From Apricaphanius iberus (lineage: Eukaryota; Chordata; Actinopteri; Cyprinodontiformes; Aphaniidae): a stretch of 64,000 bases of DNA. Below are positions 20,377 to 33,099 of the stretch, piece after piece. The stretch is taken from contig JAPXFQ010001011.1 of NCBI GenBank assembly GCA_028564705.1, positions 310,001-374,000 of the forward strand, in the 5' to 3' direction. Positions within the stretch are counted from its first letter, which is position 1. The number at the start of each line of letters is the position of its first letter. Made by a program: the position numbers and the translations under genes. The notes under the pieces are model-generated. The model was not told the origin of the DNA. It saw only the letters and a list, made by a program, of their open reading frames with translations, and ran no database searches.

Positions 20377-20625
20377 TATAATATTAGTTCTTACTTATAG
20401 AACTTTGAATACAGAAGCACAAACACACATGCTAGAAATGTCCACATTAGCTCCAGAACTCCAGCGGTCTGTGGATGCAACTAAAACCCATATTTTAAAA
20501 AATGTCTTCTGCCAAAGTCTAAGGATTTACTGATATTAGAGGATTTTAGTTTTTCTTTTCTTTTTTTGTGATCTATGTCTTGAAAGGTGCTATACAAATG
20601 CGTTAGATATCATCTGACTTACTCA
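20377..20625 (+). pseudogene. LINE reverse-transcriptase tail and 3' UTR, part 2
   Basis: The frame interrupted at 18764 resumes as ILVLTYRTLNTEAQTHMLEM, then RSVDATKTHILKN near 20470-20510. It is followed by the tail CTTGAAAGGTGCTATACAAAT (20580-20600), typical of CR1/L2 LINE 3' ends. Together with 18645-18764 it is one LINE fragment holding a Tc1 insertion. Confidence 0.6.
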
Positions 20626-21511
20626 TTGGCAACATGAATGCAAACTGTTAACTCACTGGAGTGCAAAATATTTTCTAGCACACGATTATATGATGATGCT
20701 TTCATAAAATGTTAAGTATTTGAAATTATTATATTTCTATACATTCTCCTATGGCACTCTGGGAATCCTGCCCTTATGTTTCTTGTATTGAAATTCAGTT
20801 TAGCTCAAGGACTTAAATAACTGCACAATGTGGGAAAAACTGAAAGAGCAAAAGGATGAAACAGAATGACACAGGTCACCATTCTATTGGTCTCTCATCA
20901 TTTTTTTCTGATGCAGCTAAAATGAAGTTTTCTTTTCATTTTTCATTTTCTTGCTTCTCATTTCCCAACAGATGGCTAAAAACAGGCTAGTACAACTTCC
21001 CTATGCTTTCAAAACAGAAAAATTCAACAATTTGTTAAATAAGCTATTCTTATAGAGGTAATGTTGTTTTAAAACTACAAAAATGCACTGCCATTTCCAC
21101 AATAAGCACAATAATCATTTTAATTAACATACAAAAATAGATATAGAGAATATTATTATAACTTTATTAATTAATATATATTATTTTTGGTAATAGTATT
21201 AATCCTTGCATTAATGAAAAATGTGATTGCGACCCTGTTAGGTAAATTTGTTTTCAATCATTCTTTTCTGACTGTTGTACTGTGAGGATTTCATACCAGC
21301 ACATATCTATTATTAATCCATTAGAACCAAACTTTATTGACAGTGTATCAGTTTAGTTCAGTATCCAACTTATGATTTTGGTTAGAGCTGTGTATCGATT
21401 CATGACTGGTACATGTTTAGGATGAATTCTTCAGAAAGACGTTTGTGAGATACCAAAATCTAGAGCGGTTCTGCTACATTAACTTGATCTTTGTGCGTAG
21501 GAAACAATCTT
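20626..21511. other. AT-rich non-coding stretch
   Basis: Nothing is recognised apart from AT-rich, single-copy-looking sequence. Confidence 0.35.
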
Positions 21512-22020
21512 TAGGCAAGGCAACTTTATTTGTATAGCACACTTTCAACAAGAGGGTAATTCAAGGTGCTTTTCATGATTTGGTGATAAATAGACAATGA
21601 AAAGCATAAAATACAACATTAGAGAAAAAAAAAGAGCAAGAAAGTAAAAATAAACATACGTACAAACACAAAATGAGCAATTAAATGTCATTATTTTTTA
21701 CGTAAAGGCAGCTCTAAACAGTTTTACATTTTGATTTAGTGTTTCAGCAGCTTTGCAGTGGTCAGAGAGTTTGTTCCAGATAAGGGGATCATGGAAACTG
21801 AAAGCTGCTTCTCTGTGTTTGGTTCTGATTCTAAGGATGATTAATAGACTAGTCTGGTTGGTTGGTATAGTGATTTCAGGTCTTCAACATATTTGGAGCT
21901 AAGCCACTTAATGACTTATAAACTAGTGGTAGTATTTTAAAGTGTAGTCTTTTCGCTGAGCTACAGGGGGCCAGTTGAAGGACTTTAGAACCGGGATGAT
22001 GTGCTCTATTGAGGACACAA
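21512..22020 (-). mobile_element. L2-type LINE 3' end, decayed
   Basis: The tail GGCAAGGCAACTTTATTTG lies at 21515-21533, followed by GCACACTTTCAAC. The decayed reverse-transcriptase C-terminus follows (GTTTGTTCCAGATAAGG at 21770, GCTAAGCCACTTAATGACTTA near 21898, GGGGGCCAGTTGAAGGACTT near 21967). Its layout matches 748-1320. No readable protein remains. Confidence 0.75.
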
Positions 22021-22517
22021 AGAATATTTGTGATCTGTTATTTCTTTTACATCAAATGTTGTTGTTGTGCCAATAAAAGTAGTTCAGAGAACTTGAAAAA
22101 ACAGTAAGAGGTTATCAGCACATGGTGATACCATATTAAACAGCTGTAACCCCCCCAAAACAAAAACAAAAAACCCAAATAAAAATTAATAAATAAGATA
22201 AATAAATAAACTGGTCAACAGAGGAAAAATATCGCTAGTTAATAAATGGATTGCTAACAAGTCAGATTTCCCATTTGAACCTCCAACTAAATTTAAAAGC
22301 TCGTATTTAGATCGATGTTGTGCAGGATTAACTGTCCTATTGTGCCAAGATGAGTTGGTTTACGGAAAAAATTGTCAGTGACAGATTCAAGTTCTTATAA
22401 GGCCTCATCATTGGTGTTAAAATGATTAATTATGTATTTGCAGGAAATCATTGAAAGTGTATGATGCCAAAAACTATTACTCTCATTGAATTGTTTTTTT
22501 AATTATAAAATATTATA
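22021..22517. other. AT-rich non-coding stretch
   Basis: No gene or repeat end is recognised. An A-rich tract is present at 22150-22210. Confidence 0.3.
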
Positions 22518-22730
22518 AATGGTAAATGACCTGTATTTGTATAGCGTTGTACTTTGTTCCCACGGTAAGCACCTTACACTGCATTCAGCCATTCTCCCAG
22601 TCACACACTGGTGATGGCGAGCTACGTTGTAGCCACAGCTGCCCTGGTACGCACCGGACTTTGACCGTCACTAGTAGGCAACAGGTGAAGTGTCTTGCCC
22701 AAGGACACAACGACAGAGACAGTAAAATAT
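22518..22730. repeat. Teleost interspersed repeat 'C' (TAGCG...CTTGCCCAAGGACA type)
   Basis: The phrases ATGGTAAATGACCTGTATTT, TTGTATAGCGTTGTAC and GTCTTGCCCAAGGACACAAC belong to a short repeat I recall as widespread in fish genomes. More decayed pieces may lie near 41020-41110 and 57620-57690. Its class is uncertain to me. The 97-codon frame at 22526-22819 is a by-product of this repeat. Confidence 0.55.
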
Positions 22731-24998
22731 TAGTATGCTATTGTCACACTAAGCTTATTCTTGAGCACACATTTAATCAGATGTTGAATTTAAAATTATT
22801 TTTTGTAAAGAAAAGTTAGCGTGCTAAGATTCGCATTAAGATGAGCGCTCTTTTCAGCTCTCTCTGTGATCCAAAACAGCTCCCTGCATGGCTTTAGCCT
22901 CTCTGTCTAAAGCTTATTGTGGACAAAAGGCAAAGTTGCACTCCAACCTTTTTGTCAGAATTCCAGCGTTAGATAAAAAACCCAACAACATGGCAGTAGC
23001 TAAGGGACGTCAGTCACTGAGGAGTCCCACCACCTGTAGGAGGACAATGTGGCTTTTACATAAAGTGACACAGACCTCCCCTGCTCCCTCCTCATTTTGT
23101 CAAGGCATAACCTTTTCCCCCTGTTCAAAACACGGCAACTCTTTCCAATTGAGCTGTTGTCGCTGCCATTGCTATTGGCTTTCAATAAGGCACAGGGTTA
23201 TCAAAGAGTGAAGGAGAAATTGCCTTGGCTCTGCCGTAGCCCTGATTGCACTATCAGAGCCGTCAGGGAGGTTCTTTATAAAGGGAGGGCATGAGGGAGT
23301 GCGAGGTGGCGGCTGGCGTTGCCCCCCTGATAAATCAGTGCGTGCTGGCAGCCACCGCTTAGCGCAGCCAGGCAGCAACAGACAGCCGCAGTTCAGGGTC
23401 GGTACTTGGCAAGCCCCCCTCTCAAACAGGGGCTGTCTGCACCCGACCGCAGACTACGCCGCTCCCCTAGATGATTCTCCACCGCTGCCCTTGTCAAGGT
23501 TTGTTTTGTTTATCTGTGACCCCGCACCCCCCCCCCCCTTCCTACCCCCCCACCTCCTACCCTCCTCACTCACAGCAAACATTATTGTTTCAGACCATGC
23601 CAGATTATTCTGCCCCCCCCCCCAACTTATTTTGCACATTTTCCAACTTCATCTATTAAATAAAGAACTGCAGTCGTTTGAAATTGAAACACGCATCCAC
23701 TTTGTTTCTATTATTTCTGTGTTTGTCCTGCTGAACCACAAACATTGATCCAAATTGAAAATTATGAATTAAAGGAAATAAGATAAAACTTTATTATCTG
23801 TTTACATGGAGATTTATCTTGCAGTATCATATCTGCATACACAAAAACGTTAACACTAAAAACAAAAGAAGTGACTCTATACAATACAAAGACTACCTTT
23901 AAAATGGATCCTGCCAATATGAAATGACTACTGATTGAGGAGAGTAATTGAATGTGAAATTAAAGAATAGGGAACAAAATCTTCAAAAACCTTTTCTCTT
24001 ACTTTCAATTTCCCAGGTTTGATTTTATTACTGATGTCCTCTACGAATGAGCATTCTGCTTATGAAAAAAAAAAAAAAAAATGAATGTTAAGATATAAGT
24101 ACCAAAAGACGTGTGGAAAATACTGTTGTAAATGATGAAAAATAAGCGCATATTTAAATACTAAAATATCTGTAAAAAAAAAAAAATCCTGCCATATGGG
24201 AGAGAAATTATGCCACAGTTAACATTTCTCATAAATTTATCCCCTTCATCTCCAATTGGATGCTCGGGTTTATAACCACTAATAAAACTCTTGATTTGTT
24301 GTGCGCTCGAGTGTTTGCTTGATAAGGGTGCAGCACAATCATCAGTTTCAGGACCAGCACCTCCCTCCCTCTGGTTGCCCTCCCCCCCCCCGGCCGGCCA
24401 TTTCTACACTTGTCTTCCAGAGAAAGCTCAGTTTTAATAGTTCAAGCTGATAAAATTAAATTACACTAAATGACCACAGAATAGGGATGAGATGGGTGGT
24501 GTGTGTGTGTGTGTGTGTGTGTGTGGTTGGGGGGTGTTTCATATAACTTGACCTTCTCTATTCCAGGTACAGTGGGTTAATGCAAATCTTCAATGCTGCA
24601 GCTTTAAGTCCCCATAAGGTTCAATTACCACCCTTTAATAGGCAGCACATTGCCTCTCCAGTTTGATTTAGGTCATGATTAATTTCAAATCTAGAATGTC
24701 GTGCTTCACCCTTCTAATTTCCAATGCCGTTAGGAATAAGCTTGATGTTGCACAAGTCTTCAAATTTTCTAATTGGATGGACACGAATATAGAGGTACAT
24801 GCCGTTTAGAGTGAATGGATGTACGTGCAGCACTGGGACGTCGAGGACATCAAGAGACCAACAGACCTGTAGCGCTGTGAACGTTAGCAAATGATCATTT
24901 AACTCTTGTAAATGATTGCATTAAAATATGCATTTTATTTTTTATTTAAAAAATATGCAAATATCCATTTATGATTAAATTTATATGCGGGTAATTTC
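22731..24998. other. Repeat-poor stretch with possible conserved non-coding DNA
   Basis: Apart from homopolymer C tracts (near 23526-23540 and 23613-23622), an A tract at 24064-24081 and a (GT)n tract at 24499-24525, there are no transposon signatures. 23200-23520, 24190-24330 and 24590-24830 have a balanced, single-copy texture like fish conserved non-coding elements. The 149-codon frame at 23299-23748 is proline- and low-complexity-driven and not supported as a gene. Confidence 0.3.
24499..24525. repeat. (GT)n microsatellite
   Basis: About 13 GT units, nearly perfect. Confidence 0.95.
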
Positions 24999-25981
24999 TT
25001 GTTTGGCTATTTCAGCAGAGTTGCTTTAAACAGAAATTCAAGAATTTTTCCAGCATGTGTGAGTTGTGTGTGTGTTGTCCGGGGTGTTGATGCAGATTTT
25101 CAACCATGACCCAAAACTTGACCTGGAGTTATTTACTTTTTGCAGTGGTTTAAATAAACAATAACATTTTACAGTTTAAAACAGAAATAATATTTATATG
25201 GGAATTAGTTTTCATCATTTGGCAGAAGGTCTACAGAGAAGGCGCTGCCAAATAAGTGAAACCTCTCAATTCCGAAATAAAAAGCTGTAAAGTTAGCAAA
25301 GAATGGGGTCATGTTTGGTAAAAAACAAAAAAAAACAAAACCAAATCCCATGTATGTCACGATTCTCGAGTACTGTTGTTGGAAATTTTAGATTTCACTT
25401 TCTGAATAAAGTAAGGCCCTTCACACAGATTTAGATTTACAATACATTTCAATCATACTAGATGTTTGTTTTTAATATGGAATGAAATAATCATTTCTAA
25501 TAACTAATCAATGTAAAATTAGTACCAATTTTGAACAAACAAAAAAAGACAATTCTTCTGTTTTAATCTATACTGTTTAAATTATTATTAAATTATTCAA
25601 ATACTTCTTTTAAATCAATAGGAAAAATCTTCACTGGCAATACTGCAGCCTTTTTTTCACATGTATTTTGACAATTTATGCGATCATCACTGTAATCTTT
25701 ACCTCCCTCCACATATTATTAATCAGAATCAAGTCTGGACTCCGATTATGCCACTCTAAACAAGCAGTCTTTGAAAAATAGATATTAGTTTAAACCTAAA
25801 TCTGTCAGGAATATGATCTATTTTGGTCTCAACTGGAGCTACATTTTACCATCCCACATAGGGAGATGTAGAGAGCAGCTGGATGTTGCCTGGGCAAACT
25901 TCTTTAGCTGGAGGGGAGGGCCAGAAGCGACATTTTCCTGCTTAATAACTGTATTATCAATGTCATTATTAGCCATATTGT
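24999..25981. other. AT-rich non-coding stretch
   Basis: I see no gene. A possible decayed Tc1 phrase (CCACATATTATTAATCAGAATCAAG then TCTGGACTCCGATTATGCCACTCTAA, around 25710-25760) hints at a very old transposase relic in minus orientation, too weak to call. Confidence 0.3.
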
Positions 25982-26045
25982 AAGGCAAGGCAATTTTATT
26001 TGTATAGCACACTTTCAACACAAGGCAATTCAAGGTGCTTGTATT
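25982..26045 (-). mobile_element. L2-type LINE 3' tail fragment
   Basis: AAGGCAAGGCAATTTTATTT followed by GTATAGCACACTTTCAACAC and AAGGCAATTCAAGGTGCTT matches the L2 tail at 748-815 almost base for base. Only the tail is present. Confidence 0.8.
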
Positions 26046-27261
26046 TAGTAATAGCAGCAATGTTGTCAGTTATTCGAAAAAAGTCACATATTGTTTTGAC
26101 CCTGTGTCAAAATGAGGTTTGGTGTTTAAGTAAATATAATAAAAAAAAAAGAAAAATAATAGTATATCGAGGTTTTTCCGCTGGAAACTTTTAAAAAGAT
26201 ACTGAAATAGGCAGTAGCATAATTTTTATATGCAGAGCATAGATCTATGTTCCACCAATATCAAAACTGTTTCCAGTGGTGATTTGCAAAGTTAACAAAT
26301 TTGACCTCTGTCCTTTTAATAAAAAATGTCAGAGAGAAATTAGAGTCAGCAGTCCAATCACATTTAAAACATGATATGTATTTAACGAGTGCAGTAGAAA
26401 TGTTTTAGACTTTTATTGGGAAAGTTTAGGGGAAACTATTTTTTTTTCTCTGGCTTGTCAAGCTTAGACAAACCTTTTATAGGAGGACTAATGAAAACAT
26501 TTCCCTGGACCAGACATTGCCTTTTGCCTTTCTGTGACAAATAAAACGCATACAAATGATGATAAAATAAATGAGTATCTGTCATTCCAAAGAAATTGAC
26601 TTGCATGAATCAAGGTATCTAAAATTACAGCATTGCTAAGATATAGGTATAGCATACTACTGACTATTGTATTCATGGTCCTTTCTATTTTTAAAAATTT
26701 CATTCTTATAGGATTTTCTGAAGTTTAGCTAAATATATGTACATTTGTCATTTTTTCCCCAAGAAAACCAGCTTCTGGGTTACCTGGAAATTGGTTCCAG
26801 GGCTCATATGAATTTGGAAAAGGTCTGCGTTCCAACATTACTTTTTAACCTTACAATCTAAAAACATTTAAACAATTTAAACACTAGAAACTTCTGACTC
26901 TCAAAAGTTGACTTACTAAGCCTTAGCTACTAGGCAAACTGACAACAGAGAATGTTTTTGTTGGTTCTTACTAAATCTGGGCAGGACACAAACATTTTCA
27001 AAAAGCTTTCCTCTAACTGAAAATTTCAATAATAAAACTGCATTTAAAATTTGTGACTCGTTGTAGGTTGGGGGTGGGAAAAAGTGCTTCACATTAAACG
27101 ACAGCAGACATTAAAATCACAGACTCCCTAGAAGACAGAAATTGTGATGAATAAATTACAAAAATTAGACTAACCATATACTTAAAAAAACAGATGAATG
27201 CCAAAAAAAGTTGACAAAACGACTTTAAAACATCTTATTATAATTTCAAGAGTTATAAAAA
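26046..27261. other. AT-rich non-coding stretch
   Basis: No gene or named repeat is recognised. Confidence 0.3.
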
Positions 27262-27950
27262 GGTAGGTAGAGTGGTCAAAAATTTTACTCAGGTAAAAAT
27301 ATCACTTCTTTAACAATATTTTTACTTAAGTAAAAGTACAAAGTGGTCATCCCAAAAATTACTCAAGTCAGGGTAAAAAGTATTTAGGTAAAAAAGCTAC
27401 TCAAGTATTGAGTCCTTGTACTGAGACCATAGCATATGATTGAAAATTTAAAAATTATGTAATTAAACAAAAATGTAAAGTTATGTGCAAATTGTGAAAA
27501 CGGAAATACATAGAAATACATGACATAAGTGTAATTAACAAATTTGAGAAAATGAAACATTTTCCAAATTGTTTTTTTCAAAGCAAATCTAAAGAAATCA
27601 GTACTTATGGTACTGTAGATAACGTACTGGTACATACATTAGACCAGGGTGGGGGACCCTCATTTGACCTCCAAATGGCACAACAGCCTCAGCAGATTGA
27701 AGATAATGTTACAGAGATTAATCGTGTAGAAACAAGAGGTGCCATTTCAACATAAACTGTATGTGTGAGTCTCATGCAATTTATGGTTCTAACAAGCATT
27801 CAGTTTCATTCAGTAAATCTACTCACTGCGGGTGGGTGAGCCAGAAACTTTACTCAAAGGGAAAGTTTTTTTAGTGTTTTTTTTTTTTACAAAACCTTAC
27901 TCAAGTAAATTTAACTGAGTAAATGTTATTAGTTACCTCTGGTTAAACGC
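27262..27950. mobile_element. 'ACTCAAGTAA' interspersed repeat, long copy
   Basis: Both ends are built of TTACTYAAGTAA-like words (27275-27400 and 27840-27935), in a symmetric arrangement with an AT-rich middle, as in a palindromic non-autonomous DNA transposon common in fish. A short copy lies at 1738-1840. I cannot fix the exact termini or target duplication. Confidence 0.5.
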
Positions 27951-28757
27951 AGATGGAAAGGATGAGGTTTAATTAAAAAAAATAAATGATATGCCTATAT
28001 AATAATATGTGCCATATAATGTTACACAGGTCAGGAGGTAATATGCTCCAAGGTTTCAGGGCCGTCACAGCCAGCATTGCCGGTCATGTCAGCATGTTAA
28101 TCAATAAGGTCAGCAACCATTTTATCCCTATAGGTAATTGTGTGTCTTGTGTACCAACACAGCTTTCAACAAGTGACGATGATTGTTTCTAAAGGAAGCC
28201 ATTTGCAAACCATAAGCTGGGTCTCTGTCCGGCCCCACAGACAGCCGCGCCTCCTCCGCCTCTGTTTCCTCCTTTAGAGCCTTGAAGCCAGGGGACGCGT
28301 AGGGGGCCTTTTGTGGGGAGCCTCAGATGCCATTCCCCAGAGACACAGCGGAGGTTAATGATCTCTCAGCCCCTGCTAAAATAAATAAATCATTTCCAGG
28401 CAGGAGTCTGCATAAATCTTCACTCAAATGGCGATTTGCTGGAGCAAGCACCACCAGTTGCTAATGACTGTGTTTTTTTTTTGTTTTTTTTTACCTCTCT
28501 TGATTGCCCGAGAGGATAAACTGTGACACAGATGAGTTCCTTCCCTCACTCTCTCTTTATATGCCTGCAACCCCCCCTCACCTAACCTCTCTCAGTTACT
28601 GTCATACACACAGGCAACCACTCTGCTTGTGGCTATTCTAATTCACAGTGTGTTTTGTCAGGGGACATTAGTCGGCTGACAGACGTCTGCTTGGGACGGG
28701 GGTGATTTTGTAGTGACAGCGGCAGTTGTTTCATGTTTCAGCTGAGCTGATTGTAGG

Positions 28758-28793
<36 letters not shown>

Positions 28794-29240
28794 TATGGGC
28801 AGGTGCTGGCTGCAAAGTAGTGCATAACACAACACATCTCTCAATCTCTTTCTCCATATATGCTCTCCTTAATGTAAATAAGGAGGACTTTATGCAAACA
28901 CATTTCTGACACTAACATTGTTTGATCTGTATACTCTTTAGCAATATTGTATTAAGTCATGAAGGCAATAATGGATGAACGCTGGACATGATTGTGGTAC
29001 CACGTTATAGTTACCATTAACATAAAATGTATCACTAAATGACTTTCAGATTCTTAAGATCAGTGTCTCCTAACCCGTCACGCTGCAACATCTAAAACAT
29101 GCAGGGCAGCGTGCCTTGAAGAACCAAGGTCTGGAAACGCTTCTCATCATCATTCACGTCATCTAAATTCACTCATGCAAACATAACGAATTAATACAAA
29201 GATTGAGCTAAATTATCTTTTACTTACCTTTATTTTTCTT
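27951..29240. other. Repeat-poor stretch, candidate conserved non-coding DNA
   Basis: 28200-28800 lacks transposon signatures and has a mixed composition (CATAAGCTGGGTCTCTGTCC near 28210; AAATCATTTCCAGGCAGGAG near 28388). It includes a (TG)n tract at 28761-28792. No coding frame is convincing. Conservation cannot be tested here. Confidence 0.3.
28761..28792. repeat. (TG)n microsatellite
   Basis: About 16 perfect TG units. Confidence 0.95.
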
Positions 29241-29600
29241 CATATTAATGAGCTTTACAATGGTGGACTAAGGCTGAAGTTAAATATAATATCACATGTT
29301 AGGTCAGCAGATCAGTGCATTTCATTGCCTGCAGTCTTACCCTCAATCTCTTTCATGTTCTTTTAATACTATATATGCAAAGTGGCTGAGAAATTGTCCC
29401 AAAGCTAACATATCATAAAATAAAATATAATCCAGGAATTTATTTCTTTATTCACTTATTTGAATAATAGCCGAGTAAGGCTTTACAATGATAGACTGAG
29501 GCTAAGGTTTATGGTTGACATGACCACAACATCTCACTCGAGCCCATCACTATCATGTTTTCAATACTTTCCTCAATTTTGCATGTGCAGAGATGATGAC
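29241..29600. repeat. Imperfect direct duplication, about 230-bp period
   Basis: GCTTTACAATGGTGGACTAA (29250) and GCTTTACAATGATAGACTGA (29481) begin two diverged segments. Both then pass through a CATCAYTATCATG/TTTCATG region, a TACTTTCCTCAATTTT/TCTTACCCTCAATC region and a final TGCAWRTG word. It looks like an old local duplication. Confidence 0.4.
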
Positions 29601-31170
29601 CTCCTATTAATAACACCCCTATATAAACATTTAAGTCGTTTTCTGATGTTTTCACATCTTCTATTCAGTGAGGGATCCGCGTTATAATCTGATGTGCTTC
29701 GTTTCAATTCAGTTATCTCATCTTCTTTTGCACTGGATCATAGGGACATATTCAAAAGAGAGCTGGGTGGCCTTTTTATGTTTTATGACCTCTTTTTGCA
29801 GAAATCAAAGGAATATTCCATTAATAAAATATGGTAAAGTGAAAAAGTTTTAAATCTAAAACCAAGATCAGTTTCAATGGGAAAAAATATTCAATTGTTT
29901 TCATTACTTGTTTAAATTTCAGTATTTTCTGTCTTTTTTTCTGTTATTCTGCTAATTTTATGCTTTTTAAAAATATGCTTTGGATGTTTAGGACATATTT
30001 AGGGTTTGAAGATAGATAAAACCTTTGATTTTAGTTGTTTGAAGCTTGCTATAATGAAAGTGTCGATGTTTCCTGAAAGATTTCAGTAACTCATGATGAT
30101 GATTTAAGCACACATTGCTCTAGATTATATGTTTTATACGTCTTTACACCCAAATTTGAAGGTATACGCTTAATACAAGATGTGGTTATGGTATGCTTTC
30201 AGATAATAACAAACAGGTGGAAAAGCATAGTTTATGTTTTAATGACACAGCAGAACCTTCAGCTGTTAACTGCTTAAGTGGTGTCGTCAATAGACATGGA
30301 TTAGTAATCAATGAGCCCATTCAGAGCTAATGAAGAGAAGTACACTCAATTAGAAGCATTCCTCAAAATGAATGAAGTTATCTTAACATAGGCCTTTGGA
30401 GAGTAAAATAAGGCAAATTTGTTCAGTTCTAACAGATCATTTCTCACTTAAAATGAAATGTCTGGATTTATAGCTTTATTTTTTATACACCAGTACAAAA
30501 AACCTTTTTTCATGGGATAGAGCTTTGACAAAGAAAATGCATGGATTGATCTTTATTTCAAAGTAAAAGGCAAGTCAAACACTTTGAAGATTTATAGATC
30601 AAATCATAACCGTTTTGACTGGAGCAGGGATTTTTTTTTATATATAAACATAAAGAAGCAACAACAAAGTAAATAAATAAAGTCATTACCAGAGCTTAGA
30701 ACAGAGGCACCCGATTTGCTCTTTTATCCTGCTACAACAAAAAGAAGACGACAGAGGGAGAAATAACAAAGAGAGAGAGAGAGAAAGAATTGCACAGAGG
30801 CTTTTCTTTTCTTTAAAATGCTGCATTAGGTCTTTTCCTGCAGTCAGTTTTCATAGTTCAAAGCTGGCAGTTCAATAAATAGCTGGAACTGGCACATCTC
30901 TGTTCTTGCAAAAAGAAATCAATGTTAATCCTATTACCGGCAGTTATCACCTAGCCCAGAAACGGTGGCAAGTAAGAAAAAAAAAAACTGAGATGTCAAA
31001 GCAGGAAGGGAAGAGAGAGCGAGAGAAAGGGAGAGAGAGAGCGAGTCACCCTTCATTCACTTTCAAACACAGTTTTGATAATTTACTTCTGTAGAAGAAG
31101 GAGGCAGGCGGGAGGATGGGAGCAGGGCACTGAGCTTCACTTACGAGGAAATGTGTGTGTTTGCGTGCAC

Positions 31171-31195
31171 GTGTGTGTGTGTGTGTGTGTGTGTG
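31171..31195. repeat. (GT)n microsatellite
   Basis: About 12 GT units. A shorter GT run precedes it at 31152-31160. Confidence 0.9.
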
Positions 31196-33012
31196 CGCCT
31201 CTGAAGAGGGGGGTCCAAGGCGACTGATGTATTCGCACATAATGCTTGGATCAGACCCTGCTGCTGTAAGCAAGATGTTTGAGGCACAAAACATCGTTTT
31301 TGAAAAATGTTCACACCGCTTAGCAATCCTCTTCCTGGAGCGCCCTGACATCTGGCCTTTCTCCTTCTCCCCTTCTCCTACTTCCACTCCATCCTCTTTG
31401 CCTCATACTCCTTTTGCAGGGTGGGGGGGGGACTTAGGCCTGATACCTGAGGCACAGGGGAAGAAAATTATCACAGCTCCTTCATTTATGTCCTAGGATT
31501 AAAAAAATGAAAAGTGGTTAATGAAAGCTGGCCTCCTTGATTTTTTTTTTTTTTTCAGTGTAGATATTCTATAAATTGTTTGCTCAGTTCACCGTTAAAA
31601 AACGGTGATTCTATTAGGAATTTTGTTTTGCCTGACTAACTGGACCATAATTTGTCATAAAAAAACCCCAAACATTTTAGTAAACTATCTAGAGCATTTA
31701 GTAGGTTTGCTTTAAAACTAATTTGAAAACTTCCAATAAAACCCAACAAATTCTGTCTTACAGATCAACTGATCAGCTCATGTATATTCTGGAGCATTAA
31801 CAAGAGAGCACAGCTAGTAATTAGCACACTGATTGATTTCTCTGTAGGCAGAAAATTAATCTATAAAGATAAGTAGTATTCCATCAGAAATCAATTATGA
31901 TATTACAAGAGAAATAATTTGGTCTTAGAATTATTGTGCTCCCTAAGTATTGCAAAAACACTTCACAATGTGAGTTTTCCTTGCTGACAATTATCAGCAA
32001 AGAAAATAATAGACTAAAGAACAAATCATCAATAAAATCTCCATAAAGATATCATAAACCCCCCCCCCTAATAAAATTAACTTATAGAATTTAGTAAACA
32101 TCGGAGGATTGATTAAAAAAAAGGTATATTTCTTTTCATATCTCTGTATTCAATAATAATACTGCAAAAGACTGCTTGGAATACAGCAGTTGTTTACAAA
32201 TACATTTAAGGTATCATGCGTTTACAATTTGCATGTAAATAAGAAATGCAGATGAGCAAGGAGGTAAAAAATACTGCAAGTCAATGAGTGTTGGAAGCAG
32301 AGTTAAAACAACAGATGATTAAGGAAAATATGACTTTATTACAGCTGATTTTTGTCATCACAGTTTCTATTAGTCGTATCGGCACTGTGGGATTTATTAA
32401 TGTTTATAATAAATAATGAATGAATTTATCTGAGAAAATAGAGAGACTGAAAGTTAGGGTTGAGTTTTGAGTGAGGCATTTTCTTAAACAAGATATTACA
32501 CAAAAAGAGTATAGATATATAAATAGATGCAACATCCAAGCTCTGATAGTTACCCAAGTTGTTTGGCAAAGTTTTGGGCATTTGGTAGAAAAAGAAGACA
32601 ATATATGAACAATAAGTAAGGCCTGTAAGAATCCTGTGATAGGCTGACCGTTAGCCGCTAATCTTGCTAAAGACCAGCTAGCACTGAACAGAGATTATTA
32701 ATATTGCAAAGATTTATTAAGTATTCTTTTTTTTTTTGTGTAAAAACACAAAACAAGAGCATACACATTTTCTTAGCATCTGGACCGCAACAGGAAGCAT
32801 GTAATATTGGCATATTATGGACCGATCAATCTATATTACCCTGATTACAGACTAGTGAAACCTTTATTTATAAACATAGTTATTTTTTGCATAAGTATTG
32901 TTAAAATGCTTTCTCACTTTCGCTAATTAAATATTGAAAATAGAATTAAACCCCCAAAGTTAATGCAATTTTTAGTTTTATGCTTCATATTGTACCAGAC
33001 CTACATTTTTGT

Positions 33013-33034
33013 TATATATATATATATGTATATG

Positions 33035-33089
<55 letters not shown>

Positions 33090-33099
33090 GTATGTATAG
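33013..33099. repeat. (TA)n microsatellite with TGTATATGTATG edges
   Basis: A perfect (TA)n core is bordered on both sides by the same ATGTATATGTATGTATA phrase, indicating expansion or duplication within a compound repeat. Confidence 0.9.

Noticed and set aside
23299..23748. 149-codon plus-strand frame
   Set aside because: Proline-rich and low-complexity, driven by C tracts; no recognisable domain.
25700..25770. Ancient Tc1 relic
   Set aside because: A few matching words only (CAAGTCTGGACT, GCCACTCTAA); too little to call.
31046..31496. Overlapping 61- to 113-codon frames on both strands
   Set aside because: Created by a (GT)n tract (runs of Thr-His or Val-Cys).
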